The notes under the pieces: generated by a model | Database searches by the model: none | Told to the model about the DNA's origin: nothing | What the model saw: the letters and a program-made list of their open reading frames with translations, nothing else | Shown: positions 7,419-15,870 of the stretch, piece by piece | Layout: each line of letters begins with the position of its first letter | How positions within the stretch are numbered: position 1 is the stretch's first letter | Translations under genes and position numbers: made by a program | Assembly: GCA_029252405.1 (NCBI GenBank) | Contig: JAQXBM010000049.1 | Coordinates: 32,756 to 96,755 of the forward strand | Source of the DNA: Crocinitomicaceae bacterium | GTDB taxonomy: Bacteria; Bacteroidota; Bacteroidia; Flavobacteriales_D; Crocinitomicaceae | DNA length: 64,000 nucleotides | Direction: 5' to 3'

Positions 7419-9749
7419 TTACAAGTTGTACCTCACCTGAACCATAAACTGACGCGGTGGTTGAACATCCGCTGGTCGACTCGAATACTCAGTATTCAAT
7501 AGATTATTTACGATGAACGCAAATGTATATTGTTCTTTCAGTTCATAGCTGATTCGTGAATCAAATACCAAGCTCCCACTTTGATCGTTTGCTCTGTATT
7601 CTTGAAGTCCTGGAAGAATCTCAGTTCCGACAATATTTTCTTCAAAGATTTGATCAATGTTTTTCATAAAACTGTTGTAGCGCGAAGAAAATCCTAATTT
7701 GAAGTTCTTGTATCCAGCTTCTATATCTACTCGAGCGAGATGATTGAATCGGTATTTCAACATTCCACTTACCGTATCCGAGAAGGTGAGCAAGTAGTCG
7801 GGATCGCTATTCAACGAAACTGGATTCATGTAGGTATAACCAATCAAACTACGTAGTTCGACTTCTTTAATTTTCCCTTCCGAACTAAACGAGAATTCTA
7901 ATCCAGTGATTTGGGCTTCTTCCGCATTTTTTGCTTTGAAACCAATCCATTTGTAGAGATACCCTGGTGAGTTAGGGTCGAGGTTTAGTGCTATTGAATC
8001 TGGATTGTAGATCCCGAAGGTAAACTCGATCATGTCATCGTAATGGTTTACGAATGCGGCAACATCAAGAATTCCTTTCCACTTACCCATCTTTACAACT
8101 TGCTTGGCACCAACTTCGGCAGACCAACCGCGCTCAGGCGTCAATTCTGGATTTGGAAAGATGTAAATTGCTCCGTTTGATGTGTTGGAATAACGTTCAC
8201 TCACACTTGGGAAACGAATTCCCTGTCCAATCGAAGCGCGTAAAAAGGTTGATTTAGTCGCTTTATAGTGCGCAGCCGCTCTCAAAATTGGGTATACAGG
8301 TATTGAGTTTCCGTTTTTGCCAATGGTGAATTCAGAATCTGGCGCTCGGTCGTCCATCTGAAAGTATTCCGTACGAATTCCGGCTGTAAATCCAAATCGT
8401 TTCTTTTTGAAATCGTATTGAGCGTAGGTCGCAAAATTCTTTGAGGTGTGATTTCCAAATACATCACTGACAACTGAATTGTATGAGTTTGTAAGGCCCG
8501 TTGTCAAATGGTGTGCATTGTTCCATGTCTTTTGATAAGAATAATCAGCGTAGTACATTTGAGCCAAGCTGGCTTCATAAAATGAAGACCCACCGCCAAT
8601 CGTAACCAAATAGTAGCGCGTCTTAAGCTGGTGAATCCCATTGTTTTGATCGACATATTTAATGGACGGATCAACGTTCAATCTAACGGATTTCTGAAAG
8701 GTCAGCGTGTTGTCGCTTGGATTACTCGATAATCCACCAGATGGCGTATATGCGAATTCAGCGCTTTCCCAAATGATGAAGCTGTGAACCCATTCCGCCT
8801 GTCCAGAATAGTCAAGATTAATTTTGAGTCGAGGGGTTTTCTTCGGTCGGAAAACAAATGATCCCGTCAATCGTGTGCGTTGTTCTTGCTCGCCTTCCTT
8901 GTAGCCTTCAGTTTTGAATCCGTTCACAGCAACCGTATAACCCCAAGTATCGAACATTTTACCATTATATACGGAAAGATCGAGGTTCGCTGGGTTCTTA
9001 CTCCACCATTTAAGGGTTTCTCGTTTGGGGTTGTCGAATATTCCTGATTGGATCTTTGCACTAAATTCGCCTTCTTTCGTCGGTTCCTTGCTCGTGACAG
9101 AGATTGTACCGTTCAGTGCGCTACTTCCATATAACACTGAAGATGCACCTTTGGTGATTTCAATTTGTGACATCGATTCCATGGAGATTGAGTTCCATTT
9201 GGCGTCACCAAGATCAGGAGAAATAAGTGGAATTCCGTTCGTTAGAACCAGTACACGGCTGCCAACTCCGTAAGAATAACCGCCACCTCCGCGTATACTG
9301 ACTTGACCGTCCATGGCATAAACCCCTGGACTTTGATCGACAGCTTGCTCAAGATTCACAAAACCTTTCGCTTCGATTAGTTCGGGTTTTAGCACTTCCA
9401 TTGAAATGGAAACTTCTTCAATTTTTTCATCTCGTTTACTAGCTGAAACGACGACTGTACCAACTTCTTGGAAGAGAGGGGGCAATGCGATAGTTATAAA
9501 AGATGTTTCCGAATCTAATTGAATTGTATCGGGCTTGTGTTCTATAGATTGAAGATAGAGTTTAACCGGGTAGGCATCAATGCGAATTTGAAATGACCCA
9601 TCAGTTTCTGTTATAGAGCGTTGACCTTCAGATGATTGTATTTTAACACCAAAAACACCTTCTGCACTTACGGAGTCAGTTATTTTACCCTTCACTTGAG
9701 CGTTGGAGAATGCGGGTAGTAGAAGAAGCGCGATTAGCAGGTAGCGCAT
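7419..9749 (-). CDS. TonB-dependent outer membrane receptor
   Basis: 776 residues. A signal peptide (1-17, ending SNAQ) is followed by a carboxypeptidase-regulatory-like beta domain (VKGKITDSVSAEGVFGVKI), a plug domain (LEQAVDQSPGVYAMDGQVSIRGG and SRVLVLTNGIPL) and a long barrel ending in an aromatic-rich strand (QFMVQVRYNL). A segment just before the plug (VVVSASKRDEKIEEV) resembles a TonB box. It imports an unknown substrate across the outer membrane using TonB energy. No SusD-like partner is adjacent, so a glycan utilisation locus is unlikely; vitamin, metal or siderophore uptake is possible. It is a single-gene unit facing a terminator. Confidence 0.9.
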   Translation of the reverse strand: MRYLLIALLLLPAFSNAQVKGKITDSVSAEGVFGVKIQSSEGQRSITETDGSFQIRIDAYPVKLYLQSIEHKPDTIQLDSETSFITIALPPLFQEVGTVVVSASKRDEKIEEVSISMEVLKPELIEAKGFVNLEQAVDQSPGVYAMDGQVSIRGGGGYSYGVGSRVLVLTNGIPLISPDLGDAKWNSISMESMSQIEITKGASSVLYGSSALNGTISVTSKEPTKEGEFSAKIQSGIFDNPKRETLKWWSKNPANLDLSVYNGKMFDTWGYTVAVNGFKTEGYKEGEQEQRTRLTGSFVFRPKKTPRLKINLDYSGQAEWVHSFIIWESAEFAYTPSGGLSSNPSDNTLTFQKSVRLNVDPSIKYVDQNNGIHQLKTRYYLVTIGGGSSFYEASLAQMYYADYSYQKTWNNAHHLTTGLTNSYNSVVSDVFGNHTSKNFATYAQYDFKKKRFGFTAGIRTEYFQMDDRAPDSEFTIGKNGNSIPVYPILRAAAHYKATKSTFLRASIGQGIRFPSVSERYSNTSNGAIYIFPNPELTPERGWSAEVGAKQVVKMGKWKGILDVAAFVNHYDDMIEFTFGIYNPDSIALNLDPNSPGYLYKWIGFKAKNAEEAQITGLEFSFSSEGKIKEVELRSLIGYTYMNPVSLNSDPDYLLTFSDTVSGMLKYRFNHLARVDIEAGYKNFKLGFSSRYNSFMKNIDQIFEENIVGTEILPGLQEYRANDQSGSLVFDSRISYELKEQYTFAFIVNNLLNTEYSSRPADVQPPRQFMVQVRYNL

Positions 9750-9803
9750 GCAGTCAATGGTTTATAGTTTCGTGTTTGAAGATACAACTTTATCTCTACC
9801 TAA

Positions 9804-10619
9804 TCAGATAGAATTGTCATAATCAATTCGGTGATGAAATTTAGAATTACCATCATTGCCAGCTATTTCAACTGGTTTATTTTGGTCGTTGAATCGCACT
9901 TTTTCGAAGCGCATCAGGCGTCCAGTCATGTCTAGTTTTTCATAAACTGTGCGGTTCCCATTTTCATCAAAGGTGAAGATTTCCTCATAACTGAGGTGAG
10001 GTTGTGAGAAGTTTTCAAAGATTGTTTTTGTTCGCTTCTTTTCTTCGTATTCCTGTTTGAATGACGATACATGATGATCTTCTCCGACATATTCAGAGCT
10101 TTCGATGAGATTTCCATCGTCGTCCAAAATTTGTACTTCTAAATAGAATTGTTCTGTTCCCGGGATTTCTGATTTGGTCGTAATCTTATTGCCTTCCTTG
10201 ATCACTGTATTCACCTGCGCGAGCTCACCAAAATCATAAAAGCGATACGTTTTTACGTCTCCATCCGCTTCCATTTCGACCCGCTGCGATTCCTCGCCAT
10301 CCTGAATAGTTGTTCGTTTTTCAGTGTTGTCTGTTTTCTCAACTGTCGTTTTTTCGTAAAGATCTCCGTTGATATTATGGCGCTGCTGAAGCAATTTTCC
10401 ATTATCGTCATAATCCAGTTCTAGTGAATCACCGACACGACCCTCAACCAAGGATTCTTCGCGAATCAATAGTCCTTTCTCATTGTAAACGAATTTCTTC
10501 TCTTCTTCGGGCCGAAGTGAATAGTCGATACTGTGCACAAGGTTGTTTTGATCGTCAAAAATTTTCTCGTTAATGAGTACTTCGCGATCTTCTAAAATAG
10601 AATAGGTCGATTGTTTCAT
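9804..10619 (-). CDS. YD-like beta-repeat protein, unknown function
   Basis: 271 residues, strongly acidic, without a signal peptide or membrane helix. Short repeating units of the form aromatic-Asp/Asn-Glu-x-Gly-x-Leu recur: FDDQNNLVHSIDYS, YNEKGLLIREES, YDDNGKLLQQRH, LDDDGNLIESSEY, FDENGNRTVYEK and FNDQNKPVEI. This resembles the YD/RHS beta-hairpin repeat and suggests an elongated beta-sheet protein, here cytoplasmic by appearance. I do not recognise a named family. It is monocistronic, lying between the TonB receptor and rimO on the same strand with gaps of 54 and 98 bases. Confidence 0.6.
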   Translation of the reverse strand: MKQSTYSILEDREVLINEKIFDDQNNLVHSIDYSLRPEEEKKFVYNEKGLLIREESLVEGRVGDSLELDYDDNGKLLQQRHNINGDLYEKTTVEKTDNTEKRTTIQDGEESQRVEMEADGDVKTYRFYDFGELAQVNTVIKEGNKITTKSEIPGTEQFYLEVQILDDDGNLIESSEYVGEDHHVSSFKQEYEEKKRTKTIFENFSQPHLSYEEIFTFDENGNRTVYEKLDMTGRLMRFEKVRFNDQNKPVEIAGNDGNSKFHHRIDYDNSI

Positions 10620-10717
10620 TGTGTGAAAATATCAAATTATTAGAACGAAAGATAATTTGAAGAAATCTATCTCAACATCCAATCATCCAATCGAATTGAG
10701 ATAGGTTAAGCAGCGCG

Positions 10718-12034
10718 CTAATTAACGACCTCTCCATATAAGTCGTAGTGGTCGGCATTCGTAATTTTTACATCTGCGTAATCACCAATTCGTACGTAAT
10801 TCTCATCTGTTTTCAAGACTAGAACTTCATTGTCCACTTCTGGAGAATCAAACTCACTTCTACCAATGAAGTAGTCCCCTTCAATTCGATCAAAGAGAAC
10901 TTTGTACGTATTTCCAATTTTCTCTTGATTAAGTTCATAACTTATTCCAGCTTGCAACTCCATGATTTTATCAGCGCGCTCTCGTTTCACTTCTTCAGGA
11001 ACGTCATCTTCGAAATTATGTGCATGCGTGTTTTCTTCATGTGAGTAGGTGAAGATCCCCAATCGATCAAAACGCGATTGTTCAACGAAATCGTACATCT
11101 CTTGGAAATCTTCCTCAGTTTCACCTGGGTAGCCTGCAATCAAAGTTGTTCGAATTGCGATTCCAGGAACTGTTTCACGAATATTTTTGATCAATTCTTC
11201 TGTTTTCTCACGGGTGATTCCACGACGCATCGCTTTTAACATGTTCGTCGATCCGTGTTGAAGAGGAATGTCTAAGTAGTTACAAATGTTGTCGCGTTCT
11301 CGCATCACTTCCAGGGCATCCATTGGGAAACCACTCGGGTAGGCGTAGTGCAACCTGATCCATTCGATCCCTTCTACATCGGCCAAGGCATTCAACAAAT
11401 CAGCAAGAGCGCGTTTTTTGTAAATGTCCAATCCGTAGTACGTCAAATCTTGAGCGATCAACATCAGTTCTTTCACTCCTTGAGCAGCCAAACTTTTCGC
11501 TTGTTTAACCAAGTCCTCCATTGGTGTCGATACGTGTTTACCTCTCATCAAAGGAATGGCACAGAATGAACAAGGACGATCGCATCCTTCAGCAATTTTG
11601 AAATAAGCGAAATGCGATGGAGTCGTTAATAAACGTTCTCCAACCAGCTCTTGCTTGTAATCGGCCTTCAAGGTTTTCATTAAGCGTGGAAGTTCGCGCG
11701 TTCCAAAAAACGCATCTACCTCAGGAATTTCTTTGACCAAATCTTCCTTGTAGCGCTCAGAAAGACAACCAGTGACGTAAACTTTTGAAACCAGTCCTTC
11801 ATTTTTCGCATCTGCGTAACGCAAAATTGTATCAATGGATTCTTGCTTCGCATTATCGATAAAACCGCACGTGTTGATGATCACGATTTCCGAGTCATCT
11901 TGTTGCGCTTCGTGTTCAACCTCAAACTTATTTGCCTGAAGCTGCGCCATCATCACTTCTGAATCAAAAATGTTTTTCGAGCAACCTAGGGTTACTACGT
12001 TCACTTTGTTTTTCTTGAGCGTCTTTGTTTTCAT
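10718..12034 (-). CDS. rimO: Ribosomal protein uS12 methylthiotransferase
   Basis: 438 residues, normal length. It is a radical-SAM enzyme that methylthiolates an Asp of ribosomal protein S12. The N-terminal MTTase domain carries Cys 18 (VTLGCSKN), Cys 56 (INTCGFID) and Cys 90 (VTGCLSER) for one Fe-S cluster. The radical SAM cluster is CDRPCSFC (151-158). A C-terminal TRAM domain (about 370-435, YKVLFDRIEGDYFIGRSEFD) ends the protein. The CSKNIFDSE start distinguishes RimO from MiaB. Confidence 0.92.
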   Translation of the reverse strand: MKTKTLKKNKVNVVTLGCSKNIFDSEVMMAQLQANKFEVEHEAQQDDSEIVIINTCGFIDNAKQESIDTILRYADAKNEGLVSKVYVTGCLSERYKEDLVKEIPEVDAFFGTRELPRLMKTLKADYKQELVGERLLTTPSHFAYFKIAEGCDRPCSFCAIPLMRGKHVSTPMEDLVKQAKSLAAQGVKELMLIAQDLTYYGLDIYKKRALADLLNALADVEGIEWIRLHYAYPSGFPMDALEVMRERDNICNYLDIPLQHGSTNMLKAMRRGITREKTEELIKNIRETVPGIAIRTTLIAGYPGETEEDFQEMYDFVEQSRFDRLGIFTYSHEENTHAHNFEDDVPEEVKRERADKIMELQAGISYELNQEKIGNTYKVLFDRIEGDYFIGRSEFDSPEVDNEVLVLKTDENYVRIGDYADVKITNADHYDLYGEVVN

Positions 12035-12101
12035 GCTGCAAAGTTACGGAATGCATCAAGTATTATTTCACGTTTGGTGGGATTTATTCCAATGTTGGTA
12101 T

Positions 12102-12109
12102 TATATTTG
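12102..12109 (+). promoter_or_regulatory. -7 box of the lipoprotein gene at 12143
   Basis: TATATTTG, an exact TAnnTTTG, 33 bases before the ATG. A TTTG lies 25 bases further upstream (12073-12076), slightly beyond the usual spacing. Confidence 0.4.
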
Positions 12110-12142
12110 GAACGAGACCAATAAATCAGAAAAACTAGAACA

Positions 12143-12571
12143 ATGAAATTATTATCAATCCTCGCAGTTTCAGCTTTGTTATTTGCGTGCAACAATACAA
12201 GAGAAGTGTTAGATGTAGACCCAATCAACGTGAAAAAAGCTCTAATCGGAGACGTAACACAGTTGTCAGATCAAACGACAATTACAGGGGTTAGTTTGGA
12301 AGGAAACATTCTTTCTTTGGATATTGAATATTCAGGAGGATGTCAAGATCATTCATTTGAATTTGTGGGTAGCGCAGCTATTATGAAATCATTACCTCCA
12401 AAGCGCGTTGTCAAATTAGTTCATATCGCAAATAGTGATACTTGTCGCGAGTTGATCTCAGAGACAATTAAGTTTGATATTCGTGCTCTTGCAGTTACAG
12501 AGACAACAGGAAGCGAAATCACTCTGATGTTGGATGGTGTGAAAGAACCAATCTCTTACGTTTATCCATAA
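12143..12571 (+). CDS. Putative lipoprotein, unknown function
   Basis: 142 residues starting with a short signal segment and lipobox (LLFAC, Cys 16), so it should be lipidated in the periplasm. The remaining 125 residues look like an all-beta domain with a conserved-looking pair of Cys (GGCQDHSFEF and SDTCRELI) that may form a disulfide, and a GCxDHxF-type segment often seen in small Bacteroidota lipoproteins. The function is unknown. It precedes elbB by 18 bases and may be co-transcribed with it. Confidence 0.65.
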   Translation: MKLLSILAVSALLFACNNTREVLDVDPINVKKALIGDVTQLSDQTTITGVSLEGNILSLDIEYSGGCQDHSFEFVGSAAIMKSLPPKRVVKLVHIANSDTCRELISETIKFDIRALAVTETTGSEITLMLDGVKEPISYVYP

Positions 12572-12589
12572 TCAAAATACGTTCGAGCA

Positions 12590-13270
12590 ATGACAATTGG
12601 AGTTTTACTATCAGGATGCGGAGTGTATGATGGAGCGGAAATCCAAGAGGCCGTTCTTGCACTTTTAGCCATTGAGGAAATTGATGCGAAAGCATTGTGC
12701 ATTTCAGTTGATGCGCCGCAGCATCACGTTGTGAATCATATCACAGGAGAGGAAATGCCTGAGTCGAGAAACATGTTGATCGAAGCGGCGCGTATTGCCC
12801 GTGGTGATATCAAAAACATCAATGATGTGTCTCCTGCGGATTTGGATGGTTTGGTGATCCCAGGTGGATTTGGAAGTGCAAAAAGCTTCACGAAATGGGC
12901 ATTTGATGGTCCTGATGGGGACATTCTTCCAGAAGTGAAGCTACTGCTCGTAAACATGATGAACGTCGGGAAACCGATCGCGGCGTTGTGCGTGAGTCCA
13001 GTTGTTTTAGCCAAAGCGTTGGAAGGATCTAGCTATTCTCCAACCATGACGATTGGAAGCGATGCTGAGCCAACTCCATACGATATTGATGGCTTCATGG
13101 CAGGTTTGGAAAAAACGGGAACAGCAACTGAGAAAAAGACAATTCGCGAAATCAACGTTGATACAGAAAATAGAATTGTTTCAGCTCCCTGTTACATGCA
13201 GGAAGCGTCAATTTTAGAAGTACGCAAGAATATTCGGTCTGCGGTTGAAGCGCTAAGAGATTTGATCTAA
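12590..13270 (+). CDS. elbB: Isoprenoid biosynthesis glyoxalase ElbB
   Basis: 226 residues with a DJ-1/PfpI-type fold. Signatures are the N-terminal GVLLSGCGVYDGAEIQEAV, the NMLIEAARIARG helix, VIPGGFGSAKS and the nucleophile elbow AALCVSPVVLAKA, with the Cys as active residue. E. coli ElbB has been reported to have glyoxalase activity; the historical link to isoprenoid synthesis is weak. The length fits the family. It follows a lipoprotein gene on the same strand. Confidence 0.88.
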   Translation: MTIGVLLSGCGVYDGAEIQEAVLALLAIEEIDAKALCISVDAPQHHVVNHITGEEMPESRNMLIEAARIARGDIKNINDVSPADLDGLVIPGGFGSAKSFTKWAFDGPDGDILPEVKLLLVNMMNVGKPIAALCVSPVVLAKALEGSSYSPTMTIGSDAEPTPYDIDGFMAGLEKTGTATEKKTIREINVDTENRIVSAPCYMQEASILEVRKNIRSAVEALRDLI

Positions 13271-13308
13271 ATCCTTCAGTTTATTAAAGGGAAGTTGAGT
13301 TCCTCGGA

Positions 13309-14067
13309 TTACATGAAACGGTAGCCGACTCCAAACTCTATGCGATTGTCCATGGCTTTGAATCCGTTCAGCTTATTCACGTGTGAAGTAAGTCCGCGGT
13401 AGCAAGCGATATGCAAGGCAAATCCATTCCAAAGTTCGTAATCTGCACCAATGGCAATTCCAACACCAACAGATGAATTGTAATCAGATGGAGCAGTAAT
13501 GTCATTTTCTACTGAAAGACTAATTTCATCGTACACGTTGGTCGTTGAAGCGCGTGACAGTGTTCTGTTTGATGACGGAGTTAACAACAATCGTGGTCCC
13601 ATAAATAGCCCAAGTTGCGTTTTGCTTTTCCAGTTTCCGTTATTGAGATGATCAAAACCCCAATGAAATTTGAGGTAAACGGGAATTTCAAATCCGAAAG
13701 TAGAATAGCTTGAAACTTCTTCAACATTTAGGAACCGCGCAGTATCGAGATCGAATTCTCTATAACTCGTCGTAAAGCCTCTGCGGTAGGTAAGATTTAC
13801 TTCTGTTTGAAGCCCAACGTGTTCGGTAAACATGAAGTGACCGTACGCTCCAACTCCGAAGCCAGGTCTTTCTCTTTTATCCTCGCTAGCTTGATCTGAT
13901 CCATCAGCAATGGCTGTATGCTTGGCGAAGTAAAAATTTATATTGGTCTTCACACCAAGTTCAATATTGTCAGGGATTGAACTATTCAAACCGGTATAAT
14001 TCACTCTCTCTTGACTGAAACAAGAAAGAGAGATAGAAATCGCTAAAAGGGCAAATAAATTCTTCAT
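13309..14067 (-). CDS. Outer-membrane beta-barrel protein
   Basis: 252 residues, a signal peptide (about 1-18, ending SCFSQ), then alternating amphipathic strands such as VGLQTEVNLTYRRGF and FGFEIPVYLKFHWGF, ending in an aromatic residue plus Met (EFGVGYRFM). This is the pattern of small PorT/OmpW-like porin-family barrels of Bacteroidota, perhaps 8-12 strands. The gene is the last of a three-gene minus-strand operon with two lipoproteins; the gap to the upstream gene is 3 bases. A surface complex is plausible. Confidence 0.7.
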   Translation of the reverse strand: MKNLFALLAISISLSCFSQERVNYTGLNSSIPDNIELGVKTNINFYFAKHTAIADGSDQASEDKRERPGFGVGAYGHFMFTEHVGLQTEVNLTYRRGFTTSYREFDLDTARFLNVEEVSSYSTFGFEIPVYLKFHWGFDHLNNGNWKSKTQLGLFMGPRLLLTPSSNRTLSRASTTNVYDEISLSVENDITAPSDYNSSVGVGIAIGADYELWNGFALHIACYRGLTSHVNKLNGFKAMDNRIEFGVGYRFM

Positions 14068-14070
14068 GTC

Positions 14071-14892
14071 TTAGTTGTTGGTGTGAGCATTTACGAAAAC
14101 AAGGTTGCCTGCCGAATTCCTCTTCGTTAGAATGAGGGCAACAGATATTTGATCAGGATCTGTCCATTCTGCTCGGCGGTCAACTACGAATGATCGATTG
14201 AATTGGTAACCCGCGTTAATATCACCTGAAGCCACTTCGTATCCTAGGTAACGCACTGGAAAATTGATGATTCGTCCAACATCAACCGCTACTTTGCGAT
14301 GATTTGTCGAGGCTCCGTCAGGATGCCCCGTTTGATTCGCCACAATACTATCGACTAAGACGTACGGTGTCAAAAAGAATGTTTCTCCTGTAGTTTCTTG
14401 GAAGAATTTAGTCGTTGTTTTTATGTTGATTTTCGTGTCGGTAATGTCCAATTCGTAGTTCGCGTTGACAATTGTCTGTCCGTTCCTGTGAGCACTTAAT
14501 TTCGGAGCTACAGTGCCTGTAGTGAAATTCGTATAAAAGGTTGAAGTGGTCAACACGTTAAAAGCTGCAGCGTTCGCTGAAAAAACGGTGTCATTTTCAC
14601 CTCCACCGATATTTCCTTCTGTTAGTGTTAGAAGTACATCTGTCGAATCGAAATCAGCCAAGTAATTGGAGAATTCCGTATATCCTGCTCCGCCGCTATT
14701 GGCACTTGTGGTGGATGAATAATGGAAAAGAACGCTGCTATTTTTTTCTTCAACTTCGAGAAAATCCGATTGAGCGCCTTCATCGTATTCATACTTTTTG
14801 CATTGAACAAAAAGAAGTCCGCAAGCGATAATCAATGAAACACCGAAGGCAGGGAAGAATCGTTTCAAAATGGGTTGTTTTAATTTGTTCAT
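14071..14892 (-). CDS. Putative lipoprotein of an envelope operon
   Basis: 273 residues. After a basic start (MNKLKQPILKRFF) come a hydrophobic helix and a lipobox-like LLFVQC (Cys 31). The mature part is Ser/Thr/Asn-rich and beta-predicted, with alternating strands (INIKTTTKFFQ, VALILTKRNSAGNLVFVNAH). The C-terminal half resembles the non-thioredoxin half of Omp28-type Bacteroidota proteins, but I cannot confirm this. It is the middle gene of the operon and most probably outer-membrane attached. Confidence 0.55.
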   Translation of the reverse strand: MNKLKQPILKRFFPAFGVSLIIACGLLFVQCKKYEYDEGAQSDFLEVEEKNSSVLFHYSSTTSANSGGAGYTEFSNYLADFDSTDVLLTLTEGNIGGGENDTVFSANAAAFNVLTTSTFYTNFTTGTVAPKLSAHRNGQTIVNANYELDITDTKINIKTTTKFFQETTGETFFLTPYVLVDSIVANQTGHPDGASTNHRKVAVDVGRIINFPVRYLGYEVASGDINAGYQFNRSFVVDRRAEWTDPDQISVALILTKRNSAGNLVFVNAHTNN

Positions 14893-14919
14893 CAGAATGG
14901 TTTGAAAGGGCTCAGAAAT

Positions 14920-15432
14920 CTAGTAAGTGATTAGAAAGTTTCCAGACCAAACATCAACATTGGGAATTCCAGGGTTGGTAGAAGTGACCTCCGCTGTGAA
15001 AAAGAATTTACCTCTGATTAAATTGGATTCTGTGAAATGCGTTGTGATTGCGAATATCCCAGTTGAGTCAATCGCCACGTACTTTTGATCTGGCAACGGA
15101 CCTAACTCTAGGAATGCTTGGTTAACGCTTTGCGGCCCACCTAGTCCAAAAGTTCCTCCAGTAATATCGCTTGGAAACTTAAGAGTAACTCGAGGGTAGC
15201 CATTTTCGCCATTTGCGAAGGCCGAAATTGTGAGTATTCCTGCGTCCTCCTGCGACCATAAAACGGTGTCTTTAAATTCATCTGGACCGATATAAGCGCT
15301 AAACGAATTTTCAGGAATATCATTTACGGGACTTGGAGTCAATCCGATGACCTTTTTTTCACATGAAGAGGCAATAACAAATCCAAGAATGAGAAGAGGT
15401 GTTGCAATGAATAAAAAACGAGTGAATCGCAT
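14920..15432 (-). CDS. Putative lipoprotein (DUF6252-like appearance)
   Basis: 170 residues with a signal segment and lipobox (VIASSC, Cys 24, followed by EKK). The mature domain is beta-rich: NSFSAYIGPDEFKDT near the start, TISAFANGENGYPRVTLKF, and a final WSGNFLITY strand. This resembles small lipoproteins that hold a single DUF6252-type domain. First gene of the 15432-13309 operon, 27 bases before the next start. Confidence 0.55.
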   Translation of the reverse strand: MRFTRFLFIATPLLILGFVIASSCEKKVIGLTPSPVNDIPENSFSAYIGPDEFKDTVLWSQEDAGILTISAFANGENGYPRVTLKFPSDITGGTFGLGGPQSVNQAFLELGPLPDQKYVAIDSTGIFAITTHFTESNLIRGKFFFTAEVTSTNPGIPNVDVWSGNFLITY

Positions 15433-15870
15433 AAGGAGTGAATGAATAAATTATGTGTGCTCAATAAACGGAAAAGTAGAAGACATATTTCGCGCAGGGA
15501 AAATTAATCTTGATTTACTCTTGAAGTCTCACGGTTAAAAAAAGCTCTGTGCCCTGCACAAGTAGAAAAACGAGAAATGCGTTGTTCAGACTTTTCATGA
15601 TGGACTTGTTCGGATCAATATTAATAATTTCACACGAATCTAAGGGCAACATGCTTTTTGGTAATCAAACTCACTCGATTTTTACGCATCGCTGACCCAT
15701 TGCGGGAGCCGTAAGTTAAGGTCAAAAATACACTATCTTCCTCTCGATAAAATGTTAACAATCTTTTCGCTCAATTGTGGGAAACTCGTCCTCAAATATT
15801 TCGAATCGTTGTAATAATGCCGTAGTTTTGTTGTTCTAAATAAAAGCATTTTAGCTTAAAAAAAATATTT
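15433..15870. other. Divergent intergenic region, 438 bases
   Basis: Separates the envelope operon (leftward) from pckA (rightward). I find no open frame and no tRNA-like fold. The pckA promoter candidate is at its right end. The middle (about 15520-15760) is AT-rich and I see nothing specific in it. Confidence 0.5.
15799..15830 (+). promoter_or_regulatory. Candidate pckA promoter
   Basis: TTTC (15799-15802), 20 bases, then TAGTTTTG (15823-15830), an exact TAnnTTTG. The leader to the ATG at 15871 is about 35-40 bases and A-rich. Confidence 0.45.

Noticed and set aside
7419..9749. Calling a polysaccharide utilisation locus around the TonB-dependent receptor
   Set aside because: No SusD-like lipoprotein or glycoside hydrolase is adjacent.
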